Shown: positions 1 to 10,256 of the stretch, one piece after another
How positions within the stretch are numbered: the first letter of the stretch is position 1
Layout of the letters: each line of letters begins with the position of its first letter
NCBI RefSeq assembly: GCF_000381345.1
Contig: NZ_KB906400.1
Location: 186,001-250,000, forward strand
Direction: 5' to 3'
Origin: Deinococcus apachensis DSM 19763
GTDB taxonomy: Bacteria; Deinococcota; Deinococci; Deinococcales; Deinococcaceae
Length of the DNA stretch: 64,000 bases
Translations under genes and position numbers: made by a program
Notes under the pieces: model-generated
What the model was told of the DNA's origin: nothing
Databases searched by the model: none
What the model saw: the letters and a program-made list of their open reading frames with translations, nothing else

Positions 1-150
1 CGGGTCAGCGGCCCCTCGGGCACCCCCCGCATCTTCATGACGGGCACGGCGGGTCCCTCGGGCGCGAGTGTCGAGACCTACGGCGGGCGCTCCATCGCCC
101 TCTTCCCCGTCGGCACGGGCGGCACCACCGTCACCGTCACCCCGCGCTGA
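1..150 (+). CDS. C-terminal end of an unrecognised protein (partial)
   Basis: An open frame enters from the left edge and ends at a TGA at 148-150, giving the last 49 residues. The piece is rich in Gly, Thr, Ser and Pro, with beta-prone stretches near the end such as IALFPVGTGG and TTVTVTPR. This looks like the last strands of an extracellular or surface beta-domain, but no family can be named from 49 residues. It lies 12 bp before the next gene on the same strand, so the two could be cotranscribed. Confidence 0.55.
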   Translation, partial: RVSGPSGTPRIFMTGTAGPSGASVETYGGRSIALFPVGTGGTTVTVTPR

Positions 151-162
151 TCCGGGCTTGCG

Positions 163-984
163 GTGAGTCGAAGACGAGCCCGACCGAAGGGAGCAGCAAG
201 TGAAGACCGGCTTGCGGAGATGGAAGGACTTGCGGTGTCCTGGCTGGAAGTTCTGGAATCGGAGCAAGTCGGCCTGAGGGGCTCTCACGCCGTCTACTAC
301 GGCCCGGGTGGGGCGGAGGCGCTGCGAACGCTGGGGAGGTTCGGCATGGTGGTCGTGCAGCCGGGCCTCTACCGCCCCGCCGACCTGCGCGCCCTGCGGG
401 AGGGAGGCACCCGCGTCCTGGGTTACCTCAGCGTGGGCGAGGACCACCCGCTCGGCGACCGGGCCTGCGTGCCGGGGAGCCAGCCCTACCACCGGGCGGT
501 GAACGCGCACTGGGGGAGCGTGGCTGTGGACGCGGCGCATCCCGGCTGGCGCGAAGTGCTGCTTGAACGTGCCGCCGAAGCCCTCGCCCACACGGACGGC
601 CTGCTCCTCGACACGCTGTGCAGTGCCGAGGGGGACGCCACGCTGGGCCGGGTGCGCGACGTGCGGGAGGCGTGGCCGGGCGCATGGCTGCTCGCCAACC
701 GGGGCTTTTCCCTGCTGCCCGGCCTGGCTGCCCTGGTGGACGGCGTGCTCATCGAGGCGTTCGGGACCACCCACACGCCCCGGTACGCGCTCCATGATCG
801 AATGGGCCTCGACTACACCACCCACTGGCTCGCCGCCTGCCGCACGTCTGGCCTGGAAGTGCTCGCCCTCGACTACGCCGATACTTCCGCGCTCGCGGAC
901 CTCGCCCGCGTTCACGCTGCCCGGTGGGACGTGCCTACCTTCGTGACCGACCGCGCCCTCTCCCTTCCCGGAGGCCACCCCTGA
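163..984 (+). CDS. GH114-like (TM1410-type) TIM-barrel glycosidase, no signal peptide
   Basis: The 273-residue product resembles the GH114/TM1410 family, whose characterised members are endo-alpha-1,4-polygalactosaminidases. Visible family features are the strand VLGYLSVGE near residue 85-93, the acidic strand DGLLLDT near 145-151, and the late strand VLALDYAD. There is no signal peptide, so the product is predicted to be cytoplasmic unless the start is wrong. The start is uncertain: GTG at 163 is used here, and an in-frame ATG at 220 is the main alternative. The stop overlaps the ATG of the next gene, which belongs to the same family, so the pair is translationally coupled. The substrate is unknown. 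Confidence 0.7.
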   Translation: MSRRRARPKGAASEDRLAEMEGLAVSWLEVLESEQVGLRGSHAVYYGPGGAEALRTLGRFGMVVVQPGLYRPADLRALREGGTRVLGYLSVGEDHPLGDRACVPGSQPYHRAVNAHWGSVAVDAAHPGWREVLLERAAEALAHTDGLLLDTLCSAEGDATLGRVRDVREAWPGAWLLANRGFSLLPGLAALVDGVLIEAFGTTHTPRYALHDRMGLDYTTHWLAACRTSGLEVLALDYADTSALADLARVHAARWDVPTFVTDRALSLPGGHP

Positions 985-1874
985 TGTTCCGCCCCGCCCT
1001 CCTGCTCACTGCCCTGCTGTGTGGATGTGCCGCCGCCGACGGCAATTCCAGCCGTACGGACCCCGCCCCCACCCGTCACGCCCAGCTCGCCGCCGTCCGC
1101 ACCTGGGGTGTCCAGCTCACCGGGTACGGGGACGCGGGGCTGCGTGGCGTGCGGGACTCCTCGTTCGATCTCGTCGTCGTCGACCCCAGCCGCTGGGGGG
1201 ACGGGGGCGACTGGACCCCGGCGGAGGTGCGGGAGGCCGCACACGGGCGCCTGCTGATCGCCTACCTCAGCCTGGGGGCCGCCGAGAATTTCCGCGCGTA
1301 CTGGCAGCCGGGGTGGCGGATCGGTCAACCCGCGTGGCTCCTGCGCGCCGATCCCGACTGGCCCGGCAACTACGACGTGGCGTACTGGGACCCCGCGTGG
1401 CAGGCCCTCGCCCTGCGTGAACTCGACCGGGTGATCGACCAGGGCTTCCACGGCGCGTACCTCGACCTGATCGACGCCTACGAGCTTCACCCGGCCCGGC
1501 CCGGCGCCCCTGCCGAGATGGTGGAGTGGGTCTGCCGCGCCGCCGCCCACGCCCACGCCCGCGACCCCGAGTTCCTGATCATTCCGCAAAACGCCGCCGA
1601 CCTTATCCGTGACCCGCGCTACGCCGCCTGCGTGGACGCGACCGGGCAGGAGGAGACCTTCGTCTACGCCACGGATCACCCCACGGACGCGGAACGTCAG
1701 GCGGGGCAACTCGCGCTCTACCGGTTGTGGAGGGCGGCGGGCAAGCCGGTCCTGACCCTGGATTACGCCACGGACCCGGCCCTCGTGCGGACGACGTACG
1801 AGCGGGCGCGGACCTCGGGGCTGGTGCCCTATGTCACGGGCGTGGGGCTGGACAGGCTGACACCCGGGCGCTGA
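984..1874 (+). CDS. GH114-like lipoprotein, putative endo-alpha-1,4-polygalactosaminidase
   Basis: The 296-residue product starts at the ATG at 984, which overlaps the preceding stop. The N-terminus is a short hydrophobic segment followed by a lipobox-like LCGC at residues 12-15, so the protein is probably a lipid-anchored envelope enzyme. The body is a clearer GH114/TM1410 match than its neighbour: GVQLTGYG, DLVVVDPS, LLIAYLSLGAAE, YWDPAWQ and GAYLDLIDAYE are in family order, and the Asp and Glu residues of the last two segments are the likely active-site acids. Characterised relatives cut galactosaminogalactan-type polymers. The membrane-side copy beside a soluble copy suggests a division of labour on a galactosamine-containing glycan, which is inference. 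Confidence 0.78.
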   Translation: MFRPALLLTALLCGCAAADGNSSRTDPAPTRHAQLAAVRTWGVQLTGYGDAGLRGVRDSSFDLVVVDPSRWGDGGDWTPAEVREAAHGRLLIAYLSLGAAENFRAYWQPGWRIGQPAWLLRADPDWPGNYDVAYWDPAWQALALRELDRVIDQGFHGAYLDLIDAYELHPARPGAPAEMVEWVCRAAAHAHARDPEFLIIPQNAADLIRDPRYAACVDATGQEETFVYATDHPTDAERQAGQLALYRLWRAAGKPVLTLDYATDPALVRTTYERARTSGLVPYVTGVGLDRLTPGR

Positions 1875-1885
1875 CCTGAGTTTTT

Positions 1886-2028
1886 TCTCCCCCTGCGGGA
1901 GAGGGCCGGGGAGGGAGGCCTGTGACCCGCGCCACTTGCCCCCCCCACAAGGGGGCCTGGGCCTTCCCACTGGCCCCGGACGCCCGGCCCGTTCACCCCC
2001 ACCCAGCCTCCCCCTCAAGGGGGAGGGA
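1886..2028 (-). repeat. Dispersed repeat, copy 1 (diverged core, inverted orientation)
   Basis: The 378-bp gap between 1874 and 2253 holds one reverse-orientation copy of the repeat seen at 27024-27149 and 30072-30197. On the minus strand its ends read CTCCCCCTTGAGGGGGAGG and CCCCGGCCCTCTCCC...GGGGGAGA, matching the ends of the other two copies, while the middle has diverged. Each end is itself palindromic. No gene is seen in the gap. A TAGAAT at 2172-2177 could be the -10 of the promoter of the next gene. Confidence 0.65.
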
Positions 2029-2252
2029 CTTTTTTGGCGGCCCACACAGCTTCTCTCTTCTATGAGTGACTTCCTGGTGGCCGCCTGGCCGGGAGGACGG
2101 ATCCGGGCTGCGCCGTTCCCCTTCCCGCTCAAAAGGCAACCCAAGCTCATGGCACCACGGATGAGGCTGGCTAGAATCGGGCCAGACCGCCTGGCAGCTT
2201 GACCGGAAGCTTGCCCCGCCTCCACCCCTCCCCCATCCCCAGGAGGAACCCT

Positions 2253-3913
2253 ATGGCCCGGCCCGTGCTGCTCACCGTCGACGACGACCCGCAGGTGTTG
2301 CGGGCGGTGGAGCGGGACCTGCGCGCCCGCTACCGCGAGGGCTACCGCATCCTGCGCGCCTCCTCGGGGGCCGAGGCCCTGGCGGCCCTGCGCGAACTGG
2401 AGGAACGCGGCGCCCCGGTCGCCCTGATCGTGTCCGACCACCGGATGCCCGAGATGGACGGGGTGGAGTTCCTGCGGGAGTCAGGGAAGCTCTTTCCCGA
2501 GACCAAGCGGGTGCTGCTCACCGCCTATGCCGACACCGACGCCGCGATCCGGGCGATCAACCAGGCGGGGGTGGACCGCTACCTCCTCAAGCCCTGGGAC
2601 CCGCCCGAGGAGGGGCTGTACCCGGCGCTCGACGATCTGCTCGCCGAGTGGCAGGCGGCCTACCGCCCCGCCTTCGAGGGGGTGCGGGTGCTGGGGAGCC
2701 GCTGGTCCCCGCGCGCCTATGAGCTGCGGGAATTCCTGGCGCGCAACCACGTGCCCTACCGCTGGCTGGACATCGAGGCCCAGGAGCGCGACCCCGAGGT
2801 GCGCCGACTGGCGGGGACGCTGGACGAATCCCCCGTCCTGCCGCTCGTGGTGCTGCCGGACGGCACGCGGCTGGAGTCGCCCACCCCCGCCGAATTGAGC
2901 GGGCACGTCGGCCTGCGGACCCGGGCCGAGGGGGACTTCTACGACCTGGTCATCGTGGGGGGCGGACCGGCGGGGCTGGCGGCGGCGGTGTACGGGGCCT
3001 CGGAGGGGCTGAGGACCCTGCTCGTCGAGCGCGAGGCGCCGGGTGGGCAGGCGGGGCTGAGTTCGCGGATCGAGAACTACCTGGGCTTCTCGACCGGCAT
3101 CTCGGGCAGCCGCCTGGCGCAGGAGGCGGTCACCCAGGCCAGGAGATTCGGGGTGGAGATCGTCGCCCAGACCGTCACCGGCCTGCGCGCCGACGGCCCC
3201 TACCGGGTGCTGGAACTCGCGGACGGTTCGGAGGTGAGCAGCCACGCCGTGGTCATCGCCACCGGGGTGCAGTGGCGCAAGCTGGACATGCCGGGGATGG
3301 ACCGCCTTCAGGGCGCGGGCGTGTACTACGGGGCGGGGACCACGGAGGCCCTGGCCTGCCGGGACGAGACGGTGTACATCATCGGCGGGGCGAATTCGGC
3401 GGGGCAGGCGGCGATGAACTTCTCGCGCTTCGCCCAGGAGGTGGTGATGCTGGTGCGCGGCCCGAGTCTCACCGCCACGATGTCGCAGTACCTCATCGAG
3501 CAGATCGAGGAGACGCCCAATATCCGGGTGGAGCTGAATTCGAGCGTGGTTGACGTCCACGGCGGGGAGCGTCTGACCGCCATCGACGTGTTCTGCTCCC
3601 AGAGCGGGGAGACGCAGAGCCTGCCCGCCACCTCCCTCTTCATCTTCATCGGGGCCGAGCCGGGCACCGACTGGCTCGCGGGCAGCGTTGAGCGCGACGG
3701 GCGCGGGTTCGTCCTCTCGGGGCCGGACCTGATGCGGGATGGGCAGCGACCCCCCGGCTGGCCGCTTGACCGCGACCCGGGATTGCTGGAGACGAGCGTG
3801 CCCGGCGTGTTCGTGGTGGGCGATGTTCGCAAGGGCTCGGTCAAGCGCGTGGCCTCGGGGGTGGGCGAGGGCTCGGTGGCGATCTCCTTCGTCCACCAGT
3901 ACCTGGCAAACGT

Positions 3914-3917
<4 letters not shown>
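2253..3917 (+). CDS. Response regulator fused to a thioredoxin-reductase-like flavoprotein
   Basis: The start is the ATG at 2253, 6 bp after AGGAGG at 2241-2246; the product is 554 residues. Residues 5-125 form a receiver domain with acidic pocket DDD at 10-12, phosphoacceptor D62 in SDHRMPEMDG, T90 and K113. Residues 145-222 look like a thioredoxin/glutaredoxin-fold linker with SRWSP where a CxxC would be. Residues 229-554 are a TrxR-like FAD/NAD(P)H oxidoreductase with GGGPAG at 236-241, GGQAG and a second Rossmann motif near IIGGANSAGQAA. The CxxC of true thioredoxin reductases is absent: the equivalent region reads YGAGTTEA. Phosphorylation probably controls a flavin redox activity. It overlaps the kinase gene by 4 bp, which makes that kinase the obvious partner. 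The fused architecture is a known family; its acceptor is unknown. Confidence 0.88.
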
Positions 3918-5311
<1,394 letters not shown>

Positions 5312-5321
5312 GGGGAGCGAC

Positions 5322-6807
5322 GTGTTCGGGCGCGTGTGGCGGGGCCTGTTCGGCCCACCGGCCCGGCTGCGGCCCCTCCAGCAGCCCGAGACGGGGCGGC
5401 ACGCGAGCTGGCTGGAACTGTTCTTCGACCTGGTCTTCGTGGTCGCCGTCTCGCAGGTCGCCCATCTGCTGGGCGGCGACCTCACCCCGGCGGCCCTGGC
5501 GCAGTTCGCGGCGCTGTTCACGCTGGTGTGGTGGTCGTGGCTGGGTTACACCTTCTACGCGGACTTCTTCGAGTCCGACGACCTGTTCTACCGCCTGACC
5601 ATGTTCTCAGGCATGTTCGGCATGGCGGCGCTGGCGGTGAGCGCGCCGCACGCCCTGGACGGCGGGGCGGTTCCCTTCGTGTGGTCCTTCCTGGCGGTGC
5701 GCGCCTTCCTGCTGCTGCTGTACCTGCGGGCGCGGGTGCAGGTGCCGGTGGCCCGCGCCTTTGCCGACCGCTTCCTGCTGGCCTCCGGGGCCGGAGCGAC
5801 TTTCTGGCTGTCCTCCCTGTTCGTTCCGGATTCGCTGCGGCCCTGGCTGTGGGCCGTGGGATTTGTGGTCGAGGCGACGTCCCTGTGGGTCCGCAACGGG
5901 CAGCTTCGCGCGCTGCCCTTCGACAGCGAGCACATCCCCGAACGCTTCGGCCTCTTCGTGATCCTGGTGCTGGGCGAGGCGGTGCTGGCCGTCACGGGCG
6001 GCATCGCCGGGGAGGAGTGGGGCGTGCGGGCGGTGCTTGTGGGCGCGCTGTGCTTCGGCCTGGCCGCCTCGCTGTGGTGGCTGTACTTCGACTTCACGGA
6101 GACGGGGGGTGCCCGCGGCGGCTGGTCGTGGCGGACCCAGGAGTACATCTACAGTCACCTGCCGCTCGCGCTGGGCCTGGTGCTCGTGGGCGTGGGCGCC
6201 GAACACGCGATCCTGGAGGCGGAGGAGGCGACGCTGCCGCCCGAGGCCCGCCTCCTGCTTGCGGGCGGCTCGGCCCTCGCGCTGCTCGCCATGACGGCGC
6301 TGCGGCTCTCGGCGGGGGGGGCACCGCCTGCTGTGGGTGCGTGGTGGGGTGATCGCCGCGCTCCTCGTCTGGCTGGGGCTGGGCGTGCCCCCGGTTCCCT
6401 GGGTCGCTGGAACCCTGGCCCTGCTCGCCGGACTCGTCGTCCTGGAGGCGCGGGCGGCGAACCGGCTGGGCGGGCCGGAGGAGGCGGGCGCCGCCTTCCC
6501 CACCGAGGAGGAGACCCGGTTCGGCCGCTGCGCCCACGTCATGACGGGCGATCCGGTCGTCGCCCTCTCGGAGGGCTGCGAGGACTGCCGCCGCCTGAGC
6601 GACCCCTGGGTCGAGTTGCGCGTCTGCCTGACCTGTGGCTACGTGGGCTGCTGCGACTCCAGCAAGAACCGCCACGCGACCGCACACTTCCATGCGGAGG
6701 GACACCCGGTCATGCGCTCCTTTGAGCCGGGCGAGCGCTGGGCGTGGTGCTACGTTGACCAGCGCTACGTCGATCCTGGGGTCGAGGTGGAGGGCGCCCC
6801 GGCTTGA
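5322..6807 (+). pseudogene. ltrA: LtrA-family membrane protein fused to UBP zinc finger, frameshifted
   Basis: Translation from ATG 5322 gives an LtrA (low temperature requirement A) multi-pass membrane protein, with ASWLELFFDLVFVVAVSQ at its start and many hydrophobic helices. After LRLSAGG the frame hits a run of eight G at 6314-6321 and becomes nonsense. If one G is removed, translation continues as HRLLWVRGGVIAALL, finishes the LtrA helices and runs into a UBP-type zinc finger (CAHV, CEDC, CLTCGYVGCC, HATAHFH, EGHPV) ending at 6807, about 494 residues in all. Either the gene is disrupted or phase-variable, or the G run is a sequencing error. Downstream, GTG 6337 could start a separate 156-residue finger protein. 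The gene lies 10 bp behind the kinase and completes the operon. Confidence 0.8.
6314..6321 (+). repeat. G8 homopolymer at the frameshift point
   Basis: Eight consecutive G residues lie exactly where the reading frame of the LtrA-zinc finger gene is lost. Seven G would restore one continuous frame. Tracts of this kind are prone both to slipped-strand mutation and to sequencing error. Confidence 0.85.
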
Positions 6808-6882
6808 GACTGGACGTGAAGAAGGCGGAGTCTAATCCCGCCAGCGGCCCAATCCTCCATCCACCGTGCCAGAAAGGACCCC

Positions 6883-7806
6883 ATGACCATCCTCCGCACC
6901 CCCGACGAAGCCTTCCGCGACCTCCCCGGTTACCCCTTCGCCCCGCACTACCTGGATGACCTGCCCGGCTCCGAGGGCCTGCGACTGCACTTCCTCGACG
7001 AGGGCTCCCGGGACGCGCCCGTCTTCCTGTGCCTGCACGGTGAGCCGTCGTGGAGCTACCTGTACCGCAAGATGATTCCGGTGTTCGTGGAGGCAGGTTT
7101 CCGCGCGGTCGCCCCCGACCTCTACGGCTTCGGCAAGTCCGACAAGCCCGCCGACGAGGGAGCGTACTCCTTCGACTTTCACCGCGCTTCGCTGCTGCGG
7201 CTCGTCGAACGCCTGAACCTGCGGGACATCACCCTCGTCGTGCAGGACTGGGGCGGGCTGCTGGGCCTCACGCTGCCGCTCGACCTGTCGGGGCGAGTCT
7301 CGCGCCTCCTCGTCATGAACACGGCGCTGGCAACCGGGGACATTCCGCTGGGACCGGGCTTCCTCGCGTGGCGCGCCTATGCGAACGCCCATCCCGACCT
7401 CGACGTGCCCGCCCTGTTCAAACGGTCGTGCCCGCAGATCTCGGACGGGGAGGCCGCGGCGTACGGCGCCCCCTTCCCGGACACGCGGTACAAGGCGGGG
7501 AGCCGCGCCTTTCCCAACCTCGTTCCTGATCGCCCGGACGCCCCGGGGGCCGAGCTGTCCCGCCGGGCGCGCGAGTGGTGGCGCTCGGCGTGGGCCGGGC
7601 AGAGCTTCATGGCCGTCGGCGTGCAGGACCCGGTGCTGGGGCCGCCCGCGATGAGCTCCCTCCGCTCGGTCATCCGGGGATGCCCGCCGCCCCTCGACAT
7701 CCCGCACGGCGGCCACTTCGTGCCCGAGGACGCGGGGGACACCATCGCCATGAGCGCCCTCCAGGCGTTTGGGCTCTACGACTCGGGCAAGGGTGGGTCA
7801 GCCTGA
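6883..7806 (+). CDS. Haloalkane dehalogenase (DhlA-type alpha/beta hydrolase)
   Basis: The 307-residue enzyme should release halide from haloalkanes with water, using an aspartate nucleophile. Visible residues are the oxyanion motif LHGEPSW at 51-57, nucleophile D122 and halide-binding W123 in VQDWGG, W163 as possible second halide ligand, acid D249 in GVQDPVLGPP and base H278 in HGGHFVPE. The nucleophile is Asp rather than Ser, and GVQDPVLGPP with RGCPPPLDIP closely follows the HLD-I subfamily, which includes DhlA. ATG 6883 follows an AGAAAGGA ribosome site. It is a stand-alone gene. Natural substrate is unknown; many such enzymes act on substrates other than xenobiotics. Confidence 0.85.
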   Translation: MTILRTPDEAFRDLPGYPFAPHYLDDLPGSEGLRLHFLDEGSRDAPVFLCLHGEPSWSYLYRKMIPVFVEAGFRAVAPDLYGFGKSDKPADEGAYSFDFHRASLLRLVERLNLRDITLVVQDWGGLLGLTLPLDLSGRVSRLLVMNTALATGDIPLGPGFLAWRAYANAHPDLDVPALFKRSCPQISDGEAAAYGAPFPDTRYKAGSRAFPNLVPDRPDAPGAELSRRAREWWRSAWAGQSFMAVGVQDPVLGPPAMSSLRSVIRGCPPPLDIPHGGHFVPEDAGDTIAMSALQAFGLYDSGKGGSA

Positions 7807-7974
7807 CGGATTGGAGGCAGGGCCACCGCCGGGTTGCAAGGTGGACACCACCAAAACCCCTCTGCTCCGCAGCTCTGCGAGTCCGGCCCTGCGGGCCACC
7901 ACCTCGGGCTCACCTCTCAGGGGAGCCGTCAGCGAAGCCCACTGAGGGGTCGCCCGCCCGGCCTCATCGCCCAG

Positions 7975-8400
7975 CTACGTCCGCAGGTACGGCGCCAGCT
8001 GGGCGTCCAGCGTCCCCCTGGGCAGCGCGCCCACCCACGTCTCGGCCGGGCGGCCCTTCTCGAAGAGGATCAGGGTGGGGATGCTGCGGACCCCGTACCG
8101 CCCAGGCGCGTCCGGGTTGCGGTCCACGTCCAGCTTGACCACCTTGAGTTTCCCGGCGTGCTCGCGCGCGAGGTCTTCCAGCACGGGCGCGACCACGCGG
8201 CAGGGGCCGCACCAGTCCGCCCAGAAGTCCACGAGCACCGGGACGGAGGCCGTGACCTCGGCGTTAAACGTCGCGTCCGAGGCGCTGAGCAGCCACGGAA
8301 GGGCGTGACCGCAGCGCCCGCAGACCGGCACCTGCCCGGCGGGAGGGGCGCCCAGGCGGTTCTTCGCCCCGCAGTTCACACAGACAGCCACGTCACTCAT
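7975..8400 (-). CDS. Thioredoxin 2 type protein with N-terminal zinc ribbon
   Basis: The 141-residue product has an N-terminal zinc ribbon (CVNCGAKN and CGRCGHALP) followed by a thioredoxin domain with active site WCGPC and cis-proline motif SIPTLILF. This is the TrxC arrangement, in which the zinc ribbon tunes redox behaviour. The start is the ATG at 8400, which overlaps the end of the upstream esterase gene by 8 bp, so the two are cotranscribed. It acts as a cytosolic disulfide reductase and could also serve the flavoprotein system at 2253-5311, though that is only a guess from distance. Confidence 0.9.
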   Translation of the reverse strand: MSDVAVCVNCGAKNRLGAPPAGQVPVCGRCGHALPWLLSASDATFNAEVTASVPVLVDFWADWCGPCRVVAPVLEDLAREHAGKLKVVKLDVDRNPDAPGRYGVRSIPTLILFEKGRPAETWVGALPRGTLDAQLAPYLRT

Positions 8401-9364
8401 GGGCGCTCTCCTGCCTCGTCTTTCCCGTCTCACCCGCCCCGCTCAGCTCCGCCCCCAGCCACGTTGCCGCCCGGTCGAGCAGCCCGGCGGCGGCGGGCGA
8501 GAAGGCCGTCATGTTGGCGAAGCCGTGGATCATGCCGGGGCCGGGGAGGTGGCCAGCGCGCACACCCGCTGCCTGCAACGCTTCGGCGTAGGCCGCCCCC
8601 TCGTCGCGCAGGGGGTCGAATTCGGCGGTCATGACCAGGGCGGGGGGCAGGTCGTGAAGCTGGGCGGCGTGCAGCGGCGAGACGTGCGGGTGAACGCCGT
8701 GCGCGGGGTCGGCGAGGTACATCTGGGCGAAGAAGCGCATCCGCTCCTCGGTCAGGAAGAACCCCTCGCCGTTCTCGCGGCGGCTGGGGTAGCGCTCGGT
8801 GTTCACGAAGTCGGCGGCGGGGTAGATCAGCAGTTGGGCGCGGATGCGGGGGCCGCCCTCGTCGCGGGCGCGCAGGGTGCAGGCGATGGCGAGGCTCGCC
8901 CCGGCGCTGTCCCCGGCGACCGCGAGGCGGGAGGGGTCGGCACCCAGCTCCTCCCCGTGCGCGGCGGCCCAGAGCAGGGCGGCGTAAGCGTCCTCCACCC
9001 CCGCGGGAAAGCGGTGCTCGGGCGCGAGGCGGTACTCCACGCTCAGGACGGCACTGTTCGCCCCCGCGCACAGCTCGCGGCACACGCTGTCGTGCGTCTC
9101 GATGGAGTAAGCGACGAAGCCGCCGCCGTGAAAGTAGACGGTCAGCGGGTGTGGCCCCTCACCCTGCGCCGTGTAGAGCCGGGCGGGCAACTCGGAGGCG
9201 GGGCCGGGGATCGTCAGGTCGCGCGTTCCCGCGATGCTGACCGACCGCTTCGGGCTGCGGGCGGAATTGGCGATCACGGCGGCGCGCATCTCCTCCAGGC
9301 TGCCCGGCTGGGGGGCGGCAGCCATCTGGAGCAGGACTTCTTTCAGGTGGGGATCGAGGGCCAT
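8393..9364 (-). CDS. Alpha/beta hydrolase, hormone-sensitive lipase (HSL) family esterase
   Basis: The 323-residue product has every hallmark of HSL-type (family IV) carboxylesterases: oxyanion motif HGGG at 79-82, nucleophile S153 in GDSAG, acid D250 in AEFDPLRDEG and base H280 in GMIHGF. It has no signal peptide. Start is ATG 9364, 11 bp after the end of the phosphatase gene upstream, and its 3' end overlaps the thioredoxin gene. The three genes 10080 to 7975 form a likely operon. The enzyme probably hydrolyses short acyl esters; the natural ester is unknown. Confidence 0.88.
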   Translation of the reverse strand: MALDPHLKEVLLQMAAAPQPGSLEEMRAAVIANSARSPKRSVSIAGTRDLTIPGPASELPARLYTAQGEGPHPLTVYFHGGGFVAYSIETHDSVCRELCAGANSAVLSVEYRLAPEHRFPAGVEDAYAALLWAAAHGEELGADPSRLAVAGDSAGASLAIACTLRARDEGGPRIRAQLLIYPAADFVNTERYPSRRENGEGFFLTEERMRFFAQMYLADPAHGVHPHVSPLHAAQLHDLPPALVMTAEFDPLRDEGAAYAEALQAAGVRAGHLPGPGMIHGFANMTAFSPAAAGLLDRAATWLGAELSGAGETGKTRQESAHE

Positions 9365-9375
9365 GAGGGTCTCCT

Positions 9376-10080
9376 TTAACGCCAGGACGAGAGTTCTTCG
9401 GTGAGGTGGGCGGTCTCGTTGAAGGAGTCGAGGCTTGAGCGGCCCCCGCCGTAGGTCAGCCGGGTGAGGCTGCCGTTGCGGACACGCCAGTTGAGGGTCA
9501 GGGCGCTCTCGTCGGGGGCGCGCAGCACGGCGGCGACCGTTACGCCGATCACGCCGCCCGAGGAAAAGGCCAGGACGGTGCGCCCCGAGGGTTCGGCGAG
9601 CAGTTCCTTCAGGAAGGCGTGGACGCGAGCACGGAAATCGGCCCACGCCTCCACGTCGGCGTGCGTCACCTCGCCCCGCAGGTAGGCGGCGGCCAGGGGT
9701 TCGAGCATCCGCTGGAGGTGCCGGTTGCGCTCCGGGCCGTGCCGCTCCCGCTCGTAGGCACGGACGAGGGCGTCGAAGTTCGGGTCGCGGGCGGCGAGCA
9801 GCGGCGCGAGGGTCCGCGTCAGGCCGTCCCCGTCGTACTCGGCGAGGCGGGGGTCGGTGACGGGGTCGGGCCAGCCGCCTCCCGCCGCCTCGCAGGCCAG
9901 ACGGGCGCTCTCGCGTTGCCGGACGAGGGAACCCGAGATCACGTCCGTCGGCTCCAGCCCAATCTCCGCCAGATACGCCCCCACCGCCCGCGCCTGCGCC
10001 TCACCGAGTGCCGAGAGGCGGTCGGTGTCGGCCTCGAAGGGGGTGGCCTGCCCATGACGGACGAGGATGAGGGTGCTCAT
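9376..10080 (-). CDS. Histidine phosphatase family protein
   Basis: The 234-residue product opens with MSTLILVRHGQ, the phosphohistidine motif of the phosphoglycerate-mutase-like superfamily. The later block VLAFSSGGVIGV occupies the place of the second catalytic motif, where family members usually carry H in a GH or SHG context; here it reads SSGG, so the second catalytic histidine is not evident. The start at ATG 10080 puts the RHG motif in its usual N-terminal position; upstream in-frame codons would add an unlikely Pro/Arg-rich extension. The substrate cannot be predicted, and loss of the second histidine would weaken activity. It is the first gene of an operon with the esterase and thioredoxin. 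Confidence 0.8.
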   Translation of the reverse strand: MSTLILVRHGQATPFEADTDRLSALGEAQARAVGAYLAEIGLEPTDVISGSLVRQRESARLACEAAGGGWPDPVTDPRLAEYDGDGLTRTLAPLLAARDPNFDALVRAYERERHGPERNRHLQRMLEPLAAAYLRGEVTHADVEAWADFRARVHAFLKELLAEPSGRTVLAFSSGGVIGVTVAAVLRAPDESALTLNWRVRNGSLTRLTYGGGRSSLDSFNETAHLTEELSSWR

Positions 10081-10256
10081 GGGGACAGGAAAGAGCGGCG
10101 CCGGGCTCTCCGGAATTGGGTTCGGCGGTGTGGCACGCCGACAAGGGTACCGTACCGGGACGGCGCCCGGAAGAAAAATGGGCTGTAGCCTCTCCTCACG
10201 CACCGTTCGGCGATGCCGTCACGAACGGGGAGGCCGGGCGGCCCTACCCTGCCCGA

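Noticed and set aside
912..2441. Long open frame on the minus strand across the GH114-like lipoprotein gene
   Set aside because: It is antisense to a well-supported gene, is Gly/Arg/Pro-rich without any domain, and is explained by high GC reducing stop codons.
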